Below, one piece after another: positions 25,325-32,924 of a stretch of 44,143 bases of DNA (position 1 is its first letter; every line of letters begins with the position of its first letter). Source of the stretch: Clostridium frigidicarnis (GTDB taxonomy: Bacteria; Bacillota; Clostridia; Clostridiales; Clostridiaceae); assembly GCF_900111985.1 (NCBI RefSeq), contig NZ_FOKI01000001.1, positions 190,296 to 234,438 on the forward strand, in the 5' to 3' direction. Position numbers and translations under genes: made by a program. The notes beneath the pieces are model-generated. The model was not told where the DNA came from, searched no databases, and was given only the letters and a program-made list of their open reading frames with translations.

Positions 25325-25388
25325 ATAGTTTAAACTATGTAAATAAATGTTTAAATACATTATAATATATTTAAACATTTATTTACAT
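25325..25388. repeat. Palindrome plus long inverted repeat upstream of vanZ-like gene
   Basis: A perfect 14-bp palindrome atagtttaaactat (25325-25338) overlaps by two bases a perfect 21-bp inverted repeat (25337-25357 and 25368-25388, 10-base spacer). The pair ends 44 bases before the gene start. No T-run follows, so an operator or an RNA hairpin in the 5' leader is more likely than a terminator. Confidence 0.75.
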
Positions 25389-25432
25389 GTACTCTTTTAA
25401 AATTACTTATTACATACACGGAGGTATAAATA

Positions 25433-26011
25433 GTGATAATTGATAGAATATTTGCATTTGTAATAGGAGCTCCAATATTAATAATTATAGAGTCTATCAG
25501 GTATATAAAGGCAAAATCACTAAAGCAAAAGTTTATTAACTATAGAGAATTAGTCCTAATTATATTTTTAATATATTTAATAGGATTAATCTCTATAACA
25601 TTGCTTCCATTTCATACATTTGGGAATTTAAAGCCTAGGGCAAACATACTCCCTATATTCAATACAATAAAGGATATATCACTTACATCATCAAGTATGC
25701 CAAATTATATGATCAAGTTCTGGATAGTAAATATTTTAGGAAATTTGTTCATTTTAGTACCGTTAGCAACTATTGTACCTATATTATTCAAGAAATTTAG
25801 AAATATTAAATCAACACTAGTTCTATGTCTTTTGGTGTCAATATTAATAGAGTTTCTACAGTATTTATCTGTTTTTTTAGGAAATGCGAGATCCGTTGAT
25901 ATAGACGATGTGATTTTAAATAGTTTAGGAGCCTTAATAGGATTTTCAATATTTAAAAGTATAAACAAAAAATATTTAATACAAAAGAAAAAGTCAAATT
26001 TTTTGATATAG
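25433..26011 (+). CDS. VanZ-like membrane protein
   Basis: The 192-aa protein has four to five hydrophobic helices and the VanZ family signs: LLPF near residue 58, the NILPIFNTI segment, NILGNLFILVPL, SILIEFLQYLSV and DIDDVILNSLGALIGF. VanZ proteins lower binding of teicoplanin-type drugs, but most chromosomal relatives have no known role. The start is GTG with GGAGG eight bases upstream. Nothing else of a van cluster is present. Confidence 0.9.
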   Translation: MIIDRIFAFVIGAPILIIIESIRYIKAKSLKQKFINYRELVLIIFLIYLIGLISITLLPFHTFGNLKPRANILPIFNTIKDISLTSSSMPNYMIKFWIVNILGNLFILVPLATIVPILFKKFRNIKSTLVLCLLVSILIEFLQYLSVFLGNARSVDIDDVILNSLGALIGFSIFKSINKKYLIQKKKSNFLI

Positions 26012-26106
26012 CAAATATAATTCCATAAATTATGCTATGTATAAATATAAATGCAACATCTAAAAATACATATACAATTACCACGTAATATTTTCATATT
26101 AAACGT

Positions 26107-26136
26107 AAAAAAGCCATAAATCTAATTATGGCTTTT
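26107..26136. terminator. Terminator between the VanZ-like gene and the cystine importer
   Basis: aaaaagccataa pairs with ttatggctttt (6-base loop) between converging genes. A near-identical sequence recurs at 42073-42100. Confidence 0.85.
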
Positions 26137-26173
26137 AAATACTTATAAAAAGGTAATACTAAAATATATTTTA

Positions 26174-26980
26174 TTAATTTATAGTTATATCTACTCCAAA
26201 CCATTTTTCTGAAATCTTCTTTAATGTTCCATCTTCTCTTAACTCTTTAAGTGTACTATTAACTTTTTCTACCTTTTCTTTATTTTCATCATTTTGAATG
26301 AATGGAAATGCACTCTCCATAGTTTCTACAGGTTCTCCTGCAAGTTCAAGTTCATAGCTTGAATTCTTTAATGTATCCATTATTGCTAGCTTGTCCTGTA
26401 TTAGTGCATCTGCTCTACCAAGGTTTACTTCATTAAATATTGAATTATAATCATTATATCCATTAATTTTAACATTTCCACCCTCATTATTAAATTTCTC
26501 AATGCTCTTATAAAAATTCATTCCTGATTCAACCGCTACAGTTTTTCCATTTAAATCATTTAAACTTTTTATAGAATCATTTCCCTTTTTCACTGCTAGT
26601 TGAACACCTGAATAAACATATGTATCTGAAAAATAGTATTTTTTCTTTCTTTCCTCTGTAACTGTAACTTGATGAGCTACTGTATCTATTTTTCCTGAAT
26701 CAAGCATACCTATAAGTCCATTCCAGTTAGCTATAACATATTCAACTTTCCAATTGTTTCTCTTAGCTATTTCATCACATACATCGATTTCTAATCCTTT
26801 TACATCTTTTTCATTTTCTCCTTCTTCAATAAATGCAAATGGTCTATAATCTGTTGATGTTCCAACCTTTATAACATCTTCGTTTTTATTTTCCGAAGTT
26901 GATTTTGAGCCACAGCCAACTAACACTCCTACTAGAATCATTAAAGTTAGTGATAATAATATACCTTTCTTTTTTAACAT
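26174..26980 (-). CDS. Cystine ABC importer, substrate-binding lipoprotein
   Basis: The 268-aa lipoprotein has a clear signal and lipobox (LVGVLVGC-GS). It carries the SBP_bac_3 fold: VGTSTDYRPFAF, LEIDVCDEIAKRNNW, DTVAHQVTVTEERKKKYYFS, GKTVAVESG and the C-terminal LRE-DGTLKKISEKWFG. The AHQVTVTEER and YYFSDTYVYSG blocks recall the cystine-binding group (TcyJ/TcyK). It is the third gene after a T-box that fits tRNA-Cys, which supports cystine or cysteine as substrate. The start at 26980 follows ATGGAGGAAAG; the earlier ATG at 26995 is part of that site. Confidence 0.9.
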   Translation of the reverse strand: MLKKKGILLSLTLMILVGVLVGCGSKSTSENKNEDVIKVGTSTDYRPFAFIEEGENEKDVKGLEIDVCDEIAKRNNWKVEYVIANWNGLIGMLDSGKIDTVAHQVTVTEERKKKYYFSDTYVYSGVQLAVKKGNDSIKSLNDLNGKTVAVESGMNFYKSIEKFNNEGGNVKINGYNDYNSIFNEVNLGRADALIQDKLAIMDTLKNSSYELELAGEPVETMESAFPFIQNDENKEKVEKVNSTLKELREDGTLKKISEKWFGVDITIN

Positions 26981-27007
26981 ATTTCTTTCCTCCATCCTCT
27001 GTATTTA

Positions 27008-27742
27008 TTATTTATTTACTTTGTTTATAAACTGTTTAATTCTTTGGTTATTAGATTCTTCAAATATTTCTTTAGGTGTTCCTACTTCTACGATTTTTCC
27101 ACCTTCCATAAATACAACCTTATCTGCAACCTCTTTTGCAAAATTCATTTCATGAGTCACTATAATCATAGTTATGTGCTTTTTAGCTAGAGATTTTATA
27201 ACTTCAAAAACTTCTCCAACTAGTTCTGGATCTAGTGCTGAAGTTGGCTCATCAAAAAGCATTACTTCTGGATTAACAACCATAGCTCTAGCTATACCAA
27301 CCCTTTGTTGTTGTCCTCCTGACAAAGCTTTAGGATAATATTCTACCTTATCAGATAATCCTACTTGCTCTAAAGCTTGTCTTGCTAAAACTTCAGCATC
27401 TTTTTTAGAAACCTTCTTCACAACTACTAATGCTTCCATTAAATTTTCTAAAACTGTTCTATTTTTAAATAGATTATATCCTTGAAATACCATAGATGTT
27501 TTTTTTCTAAGCTTGTGAATATCACTTTCTGTTGTCTTTTCAGCATCAACTGTAATTTCTCCTATGGTTATAATTCCCTTATCTGGTCTTTCAAGATAAT
27601 TTAAACATCTTAAAAATGTAGACTTACCTGTTCCTGATGGGCCTATAATTACAACTACTTCTCCATCTTTCACCTCTAAATCTATAGATTTTAAAACTGT
27701 ATTGCTATTAAAACTCTTTTGAATATTTTGTATTTTAATCAT
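27008..27742 (-). CDS. Cystine ABC importer, ATP-binding subunit
   Basis: The 244-aa ATPase has Walker A (GPSGTGKST), Q-loop (MVFQGYNLFKNRT), signature (LSGGQQQR), Walker B (VMLFDEPTSALDP) and H-loop (IVTHEM). The insert around GEITVDAEKTT and FKNRTVLENLMEALVVV is close to TcyC/TcyN cystine ATPases. It is separated from the permease by 98 bases, a wide gap for an operon, but no terminator is visible there. TaAAGGGGA precedes the start. Confidence 0.92.
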   Translation of the reverse strand: MIKIQNIQKSFNSNTVLKSIDLEVKDGEVVVIIGPSGTGKSTFLRCLNYLERPDKGIITIGEITVDAEKTTESDIHKLRKKTSMVFQGYNLFKNRTVLENLMEALVVVKKVSKKDAEVLARQALEQVGLSDKVEYYPKALSGGQQQRVGIARAMVVNPEVMLFDEPTSALDPELVGEVFEVIKSLAKKHITMIIVTHEMNFAKEVADKVVFMEGGKIVEVGTPKEIFEESNNQRIKQFINKVNK

Positions 27743-27840
27743 TTAATTCATCCCCTTTATCAATAACTTATTAGTTATTAACGTTGAAATTTTTCAATAT
27801 GCTTATTAATCCCTTAATAATACTCATTTTAACTTATATT

Positions 27841-28506
27841 TTAATAAGCTTTAGCTAATTTCTTTTCTAGTAGCTTTTGCAGAAAATTAAAACCTTCAAC
27901 AATTATCCAATATATAATTGCTATTGATAAATAGCTTTCCATAACCTTAAAGCTAGAAGCTGCTGCCATTTGAGCTCTGGCTAGAATTTCAGTTAACCCC
28001 AAAACAAATGCTAGTGAAGAACTCTTTAATAAATCTACAAATGTATTTCCTATACCTGGTATAGCTACCCTTATAGCTTGTGGAAAAATAATTCTTCTTA
28101 AAGCTTGAGATCTTGTCATTCCTACTGAAAGCGCTGCTTCCATTTGTCCCTTATCTACTGAATCTAATGCTCCTCTTATAATCTCTGCCATATAAGCGGA
28201 ACCACACATACTAAGCCCTACAATCATAGCAGTTAGAGGAGTAACATTTCTAAGTGCCTTTATACTTTGTGGTAAGCCATAGTAAAATATAAATAACTGT
28301 ACTAATAGTGGTGTTCCTCTAAAAAATGATATATAAACATTACTTAATTCATATAATCCTCTTATCTTAAAAAATCTTATTGTAGCCAATACTAAAGCTA
28401 TTACAAGCCCAATTGCTGTTGATATAGTTGCCATATATAAAGTCAATTTTATATATTTTGTTAAATCTAATGAAACATTAAAAAAATAATTCAAATCAAA
28501 GTTCAT
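27841..28506 (-). CDS. Cystine ABC importer, permease subunit
   Basis: The 221-aa membrane protein belongs to the HisM/TcyB group: FFRGTPLLVQLF near residue 62, the EAA loop (MEAALSVGMTRSQALRRII) near 120-140 and five hydrophobic helices. It is the first gene of the operon after the T-box(Cys). About 230 bases separate the T-box terminator from this start codon, and copy C of the dispersed element occupies part of that gap. Confidence 0.92.
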   Translation of the reverse strand: MNFDLNYFFNVSLDLTKYIKLTLYMATISTAIGLVIALVLATIRFFKIRGLYELSNVYISFFRGTPLLVQLFIFYYGLPQSIKALRNVTPLTAMIVGLSMCGSAYMAEIIRGALDSVDKGQMEAALSVGMTRSQALRRIIFPQAIRVAIPGIGNTFVDLLKSSSLAFVLGLTEILARAQMAAASSFKVMESYLSIAIIYWIIVEGFNFLQKLLEKKLAKAY

Positions 28507-28650
28507 TTATCCTTCTTCCCTTCTTAAGTTTAATTTACTATAGTACTATTTTTCAGCTGAATACAATTTGAAACTAAAAATTATTTGTTACACCTAGCTA
28601 GTTAGATTATAGATATCTATTTTAAATATTTTAAAATCATATGATTAAAA

Positions 28651-28723
28651 TAAGACACATGAAAGAAAACAATAAGTCAAATATACTAGCATACTGACTT
28701 GTTATTTTTTTGAATGTGCCTAA
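28651..28723 (+). repeat. Dispersed element, copy C
   Basis: taagacacat, gaaagaaaacaataagtcaa, then ctagcatactgacttgtt, atttttt and gaatgtgccta. Both hairpin arms are present (aataagtc / gacttgtt). It lies in the 5' leader of the cystine operon, antisense to that transcript, between the T-box terminator and the permease start. Confidence 0.8.
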
Positions 28724-28732
28724 ATTTGAACA

Positions 28733-29035
28733 TAAAAAAACCTGCCTCTAAATACAGAGGCAGGTATATTCCCGCGGTTCCACTCTGTTTATTATGTTAT
28801 GAATATATAAATATAAAATATACATTCATAACATAACAACTCTTACATATTAGCACATTTATGCTTCAACACTATAACGGGTGTTCCCGCTGAGGTCTAC
28901 TCCACAATAAAATTGTGTTTCAATTCAGTGCTCCAAGATGCACTTCAGTTAAGTTCCACTTAAATCTCTTCCACCAACTGAGATTATTCTCTGAAAGTTT
29001 CTCTTACCCTACTCTTCTTATCTACGCATTTCCAA
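28733..29035 (-). promoter_or_regulatory. T-box riboswitch, predicted tRNA-Cys responsive
   Basis: On the minus strand: AGTA side of the specifier loop, CAGAGAATAA and GTTGGTGG apical motifs, then GAA-G-UGC-A with the specifier UGC (Cys) at 28940-28942. The T-box sequence AGAGTGGAACCGCGGG (28771-28786) is canonical. The terminator CCTGCCTCT/AGAGGCAGG ends in seven T at about 28734-28740. The base after TGG is A, which pairs with U73, the discriminator of tRNA-Cys. A valine reading (GUG) would need a T there, since tRNA-Val has A73, and lacks the purine that normally follows the codon. Confidence 0.93.
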
Positions 29036-29065
29036 GTATTCTTATCGGATTACTATGTTATATTT

Positions 29066-29094
29066 ATTATATTTAGCTTTATATAGTTTGTCAA
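29066..29094 (-). promoter_or_regulatory. Promoter of the T-box(Cys) operon
   Basis: On the minus strand TTGACA (29089-29094), 17 bases, TATAAT (29066-29071): full consensus. Confidence 0.9.
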
Positions 29095-29264
29095 CATTTT
29101 TTTTAATAAATTTTATCTGACCATTGCAAGTTTTCAAAGTTCATAATTGCGTTTTCCAATAATATGTGCTTATTAGTATATTTTCTTATATAATATCTTT
29201 CCAAGTAGTCTACAACTACAGTTTGTTGGAAATATACATGCTGATGTAAAATATATTACTTCTT

Positions 29265-30149
29265 TTATTTTCCCTCTAGTATTTCGCTAAATTTTTTTGA
29301 TGCTGGTGAACGTGATACGCTCTTTAAAAAACAAAAACCTATATTTCTTTTAGGTATTTTTTCTACTGTTTTTACTTCATATAATGTTCCATCTTCTAAA
29401 TATTTCTGTGAAAATTCTTTAACAACACAGGATATTCCTAAGTTTATTTTTGCAAATTCTAAAAGCAAATCATGGGCTCCAAGTTCAATTTCTGGGGTAA
29501 TCTTAATATTTTTTGATAACATATATTTTTCCACATAATTTCTAGAATTTGATTTAGGCTCAAGTAGTATTAATGGTAATTTTGCTATCTCTTCAAAACT
29601 CAAAGGTTCAGAGATTATTTCTTTGAATTTTTCCCCACAAACAAAAATGTCCTGAATATCTATACAAGTTCTTTTCTCTAAATAAGGAGCCTTGATTGGA
29701 AAATTACAAATTCCAATATCAACTTCTCCTGACTTCAACATATCACAAATTTCTAAGGTTGTACGGTTTACAATTTCCAACTTAATATTAGGGTATTTAT
29801 TGTGGAATTCTTCTAAATAAGGCAACAAGAAATATCTTGAATTTGTATCTCCTACTCCTATTTTTAAATCACCTATCATTAAATTTTTAGATTCTAATAG
29901 TTTTTTTTCACCTAAATTAATTAAATTAATTGCAGAACTTACATGCTCAAACAAAATTTCTCCTTCATTTGTAAGAATTACTCCTTTAGGTATCCTTGTA
30001 AAGAGCCTTGTACCTAAATCTGTTTCTAACTGCATAATTGATTGGCTTACAGCTGGTTGTGTCATGTAAAGACTCTTTGCAGCTTTAGAAAAGCTCCCAC
30101 ACTTACATACTTCACAAAAAACCTTATATAAATCTAGTTTAGTTATCAT
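29265..30149 (-). CDS. LysR-family regulator, divergent from the CofE-like gene
   Basis: The 294-aa protein has an N-terminal LysR helix-turn-helix (GSFSKAAKSLYMTQPAVSQSI) and a C-terminal periplasmic-binding-like effector domain from about residue 90 (LKIGVGDTNSRYFLLPYL, then VDIGICNFP). It is transcribed away from the CofE-like gene with only 113 bases between them, the standard arrangement for a LysR protein and its target. AAGGAGG precedes the ATG. Confidence 0.92.
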   Translation of the reverse strand: MITKLDLYKVFCEVCKCGSFSKAAKSLYMTQPAVSQSIMQLETDLGTRLFTRIPKGVILTNEGEILFEHVSSAINLINLGEKKLLESKNLMIGDLKIGVGDTNSRYFLLPYLEEFHNKYPNIKLEIVNRTTLEICDMLKSGEVDIGICNFPIKAPYLEKRTCIDIQDIFVCGEKFKEIISEPLSFEEIAKLPLILLEPKSNSRNYVEKYMLSKNIKITPEIELGAHDLLLEFAKINLGISCVVKEFSQKYLEDGTLYEVKTVEKIPKRNIGFCFLKSVSRSPASKKFSEILEGK

Positions 30150-30262
30150 ATAAGCCCTCCTTATATGTGGTATTCTATATATTTATTTTACTTATACCAT
30201 GAAAATATTGTATATTACAAGTATATTATATAAATTAAATTTTTTAATGAGGAGTTGTTAAC

Positions 30263-31456
30263 TTGGAAAGAGTAGTTGGAACTGTAGTTAGAGGCCTTCG
30301 TTGCCCAATCATTAATAACGGAGATGATATAGCGAAAATAGTTGTAGATAGCGTATTAAAAACTTCTGAAGTAGAAGGATTCTCAATAAATGATAAAGAT
30401 GTTGTTACAGTAACTGAATCTGTTGTAGCTCGTGCTCAAGGAAATTATGCCACTATTGACCATATCGCAAAAGATATAAGCGGAAAATTTGGAGAAGATA
30501 CTATAGGAGTAATATTTCCTATTTTAAGTCGTAATCGTTTTGCTATTTGTCTTCGTGGTATTGCAAAAGGAGCTAAAAAGAAAATTGTTTTAATGCTTAG
30601 CTACCCTTCTGATGAAGTAGGAAACCATTTAGTAGATATAGATATGCTGGATGAAAAAGGACTTAATCCTTGGACAGATGTTTTAACTGAACAACAATTC
30701 TATAATTACTTTGGTAAAATTCAACATACTTTTACAGGAGTTAATTATGTTGAATATTATAAATCCATAGTTGAAGAGTATGGTGTTGAATGTGAAGTTA
30801 TATTCTCAAACAACCCAAAAACTATATTAAACTACACAAAGAATGTTCTTGCTTGTGATATTCATACAAGGTTTAGAACTAAAAAAATACTAAAAGCAAA
30901 TGGTGGAAATAAAATTTATAGCCTTGATGATATTTTATCAACATCTATTGATGGTTGTGGTTGTAACGAATCATATGGTCTTTTAGGTTCAAACAAAGCA
31001 ACTGAAGATACTGTTAAACTTTTCCCACGTAATTGTCAACCTATAGTTGATACTGTTCAAGCTATGCTTAAAGAAAAAACTGGTAAAACAGTTGAAGTTA
31101 TGATTTATGGCGATGGTGCATTTAAAGATCCAGTGGGTAAAATTTGGGAACTTGCTGATCCAGTTGTATCTCCTGCTTATACAAAAGGACTTGAAGGTAC
31201 ACCTAATGAAGTTAAATTAAAATATCTTGCTGATAATAACTTTGCTGATTTAAGAGGCGAAGAACTTAAACAAGCTATTTCTGAATATATTAAAAATAAA
31301 GAATCTGACCTTGTAGGATCTATGGTATCTCAAGGAACTACCCCAAGAAGACTTACTGACCTTATAGGTTCACTTTCTGACTTAACTTCTGGAAGTGGAG
31401 ATAAGGGTACTCCAGTTATATATATACAAGGTTATTTCGATAATTATACAAAATAA
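30263..31456 (+). CDS. CofE-like (F420-0:gamma-glutamyl ligase family) protein
   Basis: The 397-aa protein has the F420 ligase fold: GTVVRGLRCPIINNGDDI at the start, VVTVTESVVARAQGNY (residues 47-62), IFPILSRNRFA, and a longer C-terminal part with YGDGAFKDPVGKIWELADPVVSP. CofE adds glutamates to the F420 side chain. Clostridia of this kind are not known to make F420, and no other F420 gene is seen here, so it may add glutamate to another acceptor. It starts at TTG with GGAG upstream. Its stop codon is the first bases of dispersed-element copy D. Confidence 0.85.
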   Translation: MERVVGTVVRGLRCPIINNGDDIAKIVVDSVLKTSEVEGFSINDKDVVTVTESVVARAQGNYATIDHIAKDISGKFGEDTIGVIFPILSRNRFAICLRGIAKGAKKKIVLMLSYPSDEVGNHLVDIDMLDEKGLNPWTDVLTEQQFYNYFGKIQHTFTGVNYVEYYKSIVEEYGVECEVIFSNNPKTILNYTKNVLACDIHTRFRTKKILKANGGNKIYSLDDILSTSIDGCGCNESYGLLGSNKATEDTVKLFPRNCQPIVDTVQAMLKEKTGKTVEVMIYGDGAFKDPVGKIWELADPVVSPAYTKGLEGTPNEVKLKYLADNNFADLRGEELKQAISEYIKNKESDLVGSMVSQGTTPRRLTDLIGSLSDLTSGSGDKGTPVIYIQGYFDNYTK

Positions 31457-31523
31457 GAGAATGCAAAAAAATAACAAGTCAACTATGCTAGCATACTGAC
31501 TTGTTATTTTTTGAATATGACTA
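31455..31523 (+). repeat. Dispersed element, copy D
   Basis: It begins within the TAA stop of the CofE-like gene (aagagaatgc), runs through aaaaaaataacaagtca and ctagcatactgacttgtt, and ends atttttt-gaatatgac. Complementary arms (aataacaagtc / gacttgttatt) plus the T-run would make it the terminator of that gene. Confidence 0.8.
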
Positions 31524-31700
31524 ATTAAACGAAATTATATACATTTAATATTTCATCTCTATATTCCTTCTAGAATAAAGCATCCAACTGGATATTTGGA
31601 TTTCCTAATAATACTTTACGTAAACTTTATTATCTACATCTTGTAACTTGCTTACTTTTAGTTTTTACTATGAGTAAATTATAGAATAAACCCTTATGTT

Positions 31701-31729
31701 TTGACTATAACTCATCTTTAATATATAAT
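31701..31729 (+). promoter_or_regulatory. Promoter of the Vat-like gene
   Basis: TTGACT (31701-31706), 17 bases, TATAAT (31724-31729). Transcription would start near 31736, about 110 bases before the gene. Confidence 0.8.
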
Positions 31730-31744
31730 AAAGAATCTATTTGA

Positions 31745-31778
31745 AAATGTGCATTTAGTATTAGTGTGCATTTTTATT
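31745..31778 (+). terminator. Possible attenuator hairpin in the Vat-like leader
   Basis: aaatgtgca pairs with tgtgcattt (two G-U pairs, 11-base loop), followed by tta and seven T. Being just after the promoter, it could stop transcription early. An outer pairing (tatttgaaaa with ttttttcaaata) competes for the T-run, so a simple terminator is not certain. Confidence 0.5.
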
Positions 31779-31845
31779 TTTTTCAAATATTATCTAAAGA
31801 CTATGTACTTAACTTTAAAAGTAGTTTGGTAAGGGAGGTTTTTTT

Positions 31846-32487
31846 ATGCTAAATAAATTAGGTCCAAACCCCAATGATATATATCCAAATAAAGATATAA
31901 ACAGCGTTTGTTTTATAAAAAACACTATTAAAAGCTCTAATATTAAAGTTGGAGATTATACTTATTATTCTGATAGAAATGGTGCAGAAAACTTTGAAGA
32001 ACATGTAACCCATCACTATGATTTTATTGGTGATAAACTGATTATAGGAAAGTTTTGTGCTATTGCTAGTGGAGTTGAGTTTATTATGAATGGAGCAAAT
32101 CATAGAATGAATAGCATAACAACTTATCCATTCAATATTATGGCCAATGGTTGGGAAAAATCAAAACCTACTACAAAAGACATGCCCTTTAAAGGAGATA
32201 CTATTATAGAAAATGATGTTTGGATAGGTCAAAATGTTACTATTATGCCTGGTATAAAAATTGGAGATGGAGCTATTATAGCAGCCAACTCAGTTGTTAC
32301 AAAAAATATTCCAGCTTACCATATTGCTGGCGGAAATCCAGCTAAAATTATTCGTAAAAGATTTGATGATAATTTAATATCCTATCTTTTAGAATTAAAA
32401 TGGTGGGATTGGCCTAAAGAAAAAATCTTCTCTAATTTAGAGACATTGTGTAACCCTAATTTAGAGAAAATAAAAAGTATAACCTAA
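31846..32487 (+). CDS. Vat-like O-acetyltransferase (hexapeptide repeat, xenobiotic type)
   Basis: The 213-aa protein closely follows the plan of streptogramin A acetyltransferases (Vat) and CatB-type enzymes: start LGPNPNDIYP, GDYTYYSDRNG, DKLIIGKFCAIASG, MNGANHRMN with the likely catalytic H86, TYPFNI, then left-handed beta-helix repeats (NDVWIGQNVTIMPGIKIGDGAIIAANSVV, given as family blocks) and AGGNPAKIIRKRF, ending WWDWP. It would move acetyl from acetyl-CoA to a drug hydroxyl in the cytoplasm. Chromosomal relatives can have other substrates, so drug inactivation is inferred. AAGGGAGG precedes the ATG, and a hairpin with T-run lies in its leader. Confidence 0.85.
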   Translation: MLNKLGPNPNDIYPNKDINSVCFIKNTIKSSNIKVGDYTYYSDRNGAENFEEHVTHHYDFIGDKLIIGKFCAIASGVEFIMNGANHRMNSITTYPFNIMANGWEKSKPTTKDMPFKGDTIIENDVWIGQNVTIMPGIKIGDGAIIAANSVVTKNIPAYHIAGGNPAKIIRKRFDDNLISYLLELKWWDWPKEKIFSNLETLCNPNLEKIKSIT

Positions 32488-32500
32488 CCAATATTATTTT

Positions 32501-32539
32501 AAAAATCCTATTATCAAAATTATAGATAATAGGATTTTT
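32501..32539. terminator. Terminator after the Vat-like gene
   Basis: A perfect 15-bp stem (aaaaatcctattatc with gataataggattttt, 9-base loop). It also closes the small minus-strand ORF at 32548-32658. Confidence 0.9.
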
Positions 32540-32547
32540 ATTCAAGA

Positions 32548-32658
32548 TTAAATTAAAACATTCTCTTTTATATATTTTAAACACAATTTTAAGTTCATAT
32601 TAATACTATTGTCTATTGCTTTATGTTTAATTAATTCAGCCTTTAAATACTTCTCCAT
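32548..32658 (-). CDS. 36-aa peptide, unrecognised
   Basis: ATG at 32658 follows GAGGGG at six bases. The 36-codon product (MEKYLKAELIKHKAID... ending KENVLI) is basic, helical in character and has no hydrophobic helix. It sits between its own likely promoter (an AT-rich TATAAT-like stretch near 32700) and the shared terminator. Its size and shape recall small Spo0E-like peptides, which carry an SQELD-type motif, but that motif is absent, so I leave it unnamed. Confidence 0.5.
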   Translation of the reverse strand: MEKYLKAELIKHKAIDNSINMNLKLCLKYIKENVLI

Positions 32659-32924
32659 GAAATTCCCCTCTATCACATTTTTCCCATATAATTAATTATA
32701 ATATAAAAACTAAAATCAATACACTTAATATAACATTTTTAACATAAATGTCCTTCATTGAACCAGCTTTCATACAATATAAAACGTAGTCAATTTTTGC
32801 TTATAGTATAAAAAGTTCTATATATTTCTAAAGATCTAATATCAATGCCCTATTTATTGTTTGTAACATTATTCTTTCATTCCACATAGGATAGTATGAA
32901 TAATATATATAGGAGTTTTAACAA

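Noticed and set aside
25705-25968. Minus-strand ORF inside the VanZ-like gene
   Set aside because: It has no ribosome site and overlaps fully a recognisable family protein on the other strand.
28940-28944. Valine (GUG) as specifier of the second T-box
   Set aside because: GUG would be followed by C and would need U in the antiterminator to pair with A73 of tRNA-Val. The sequence has A, which fits U73 of tRNA-Cys, and the importer is cystine-like.
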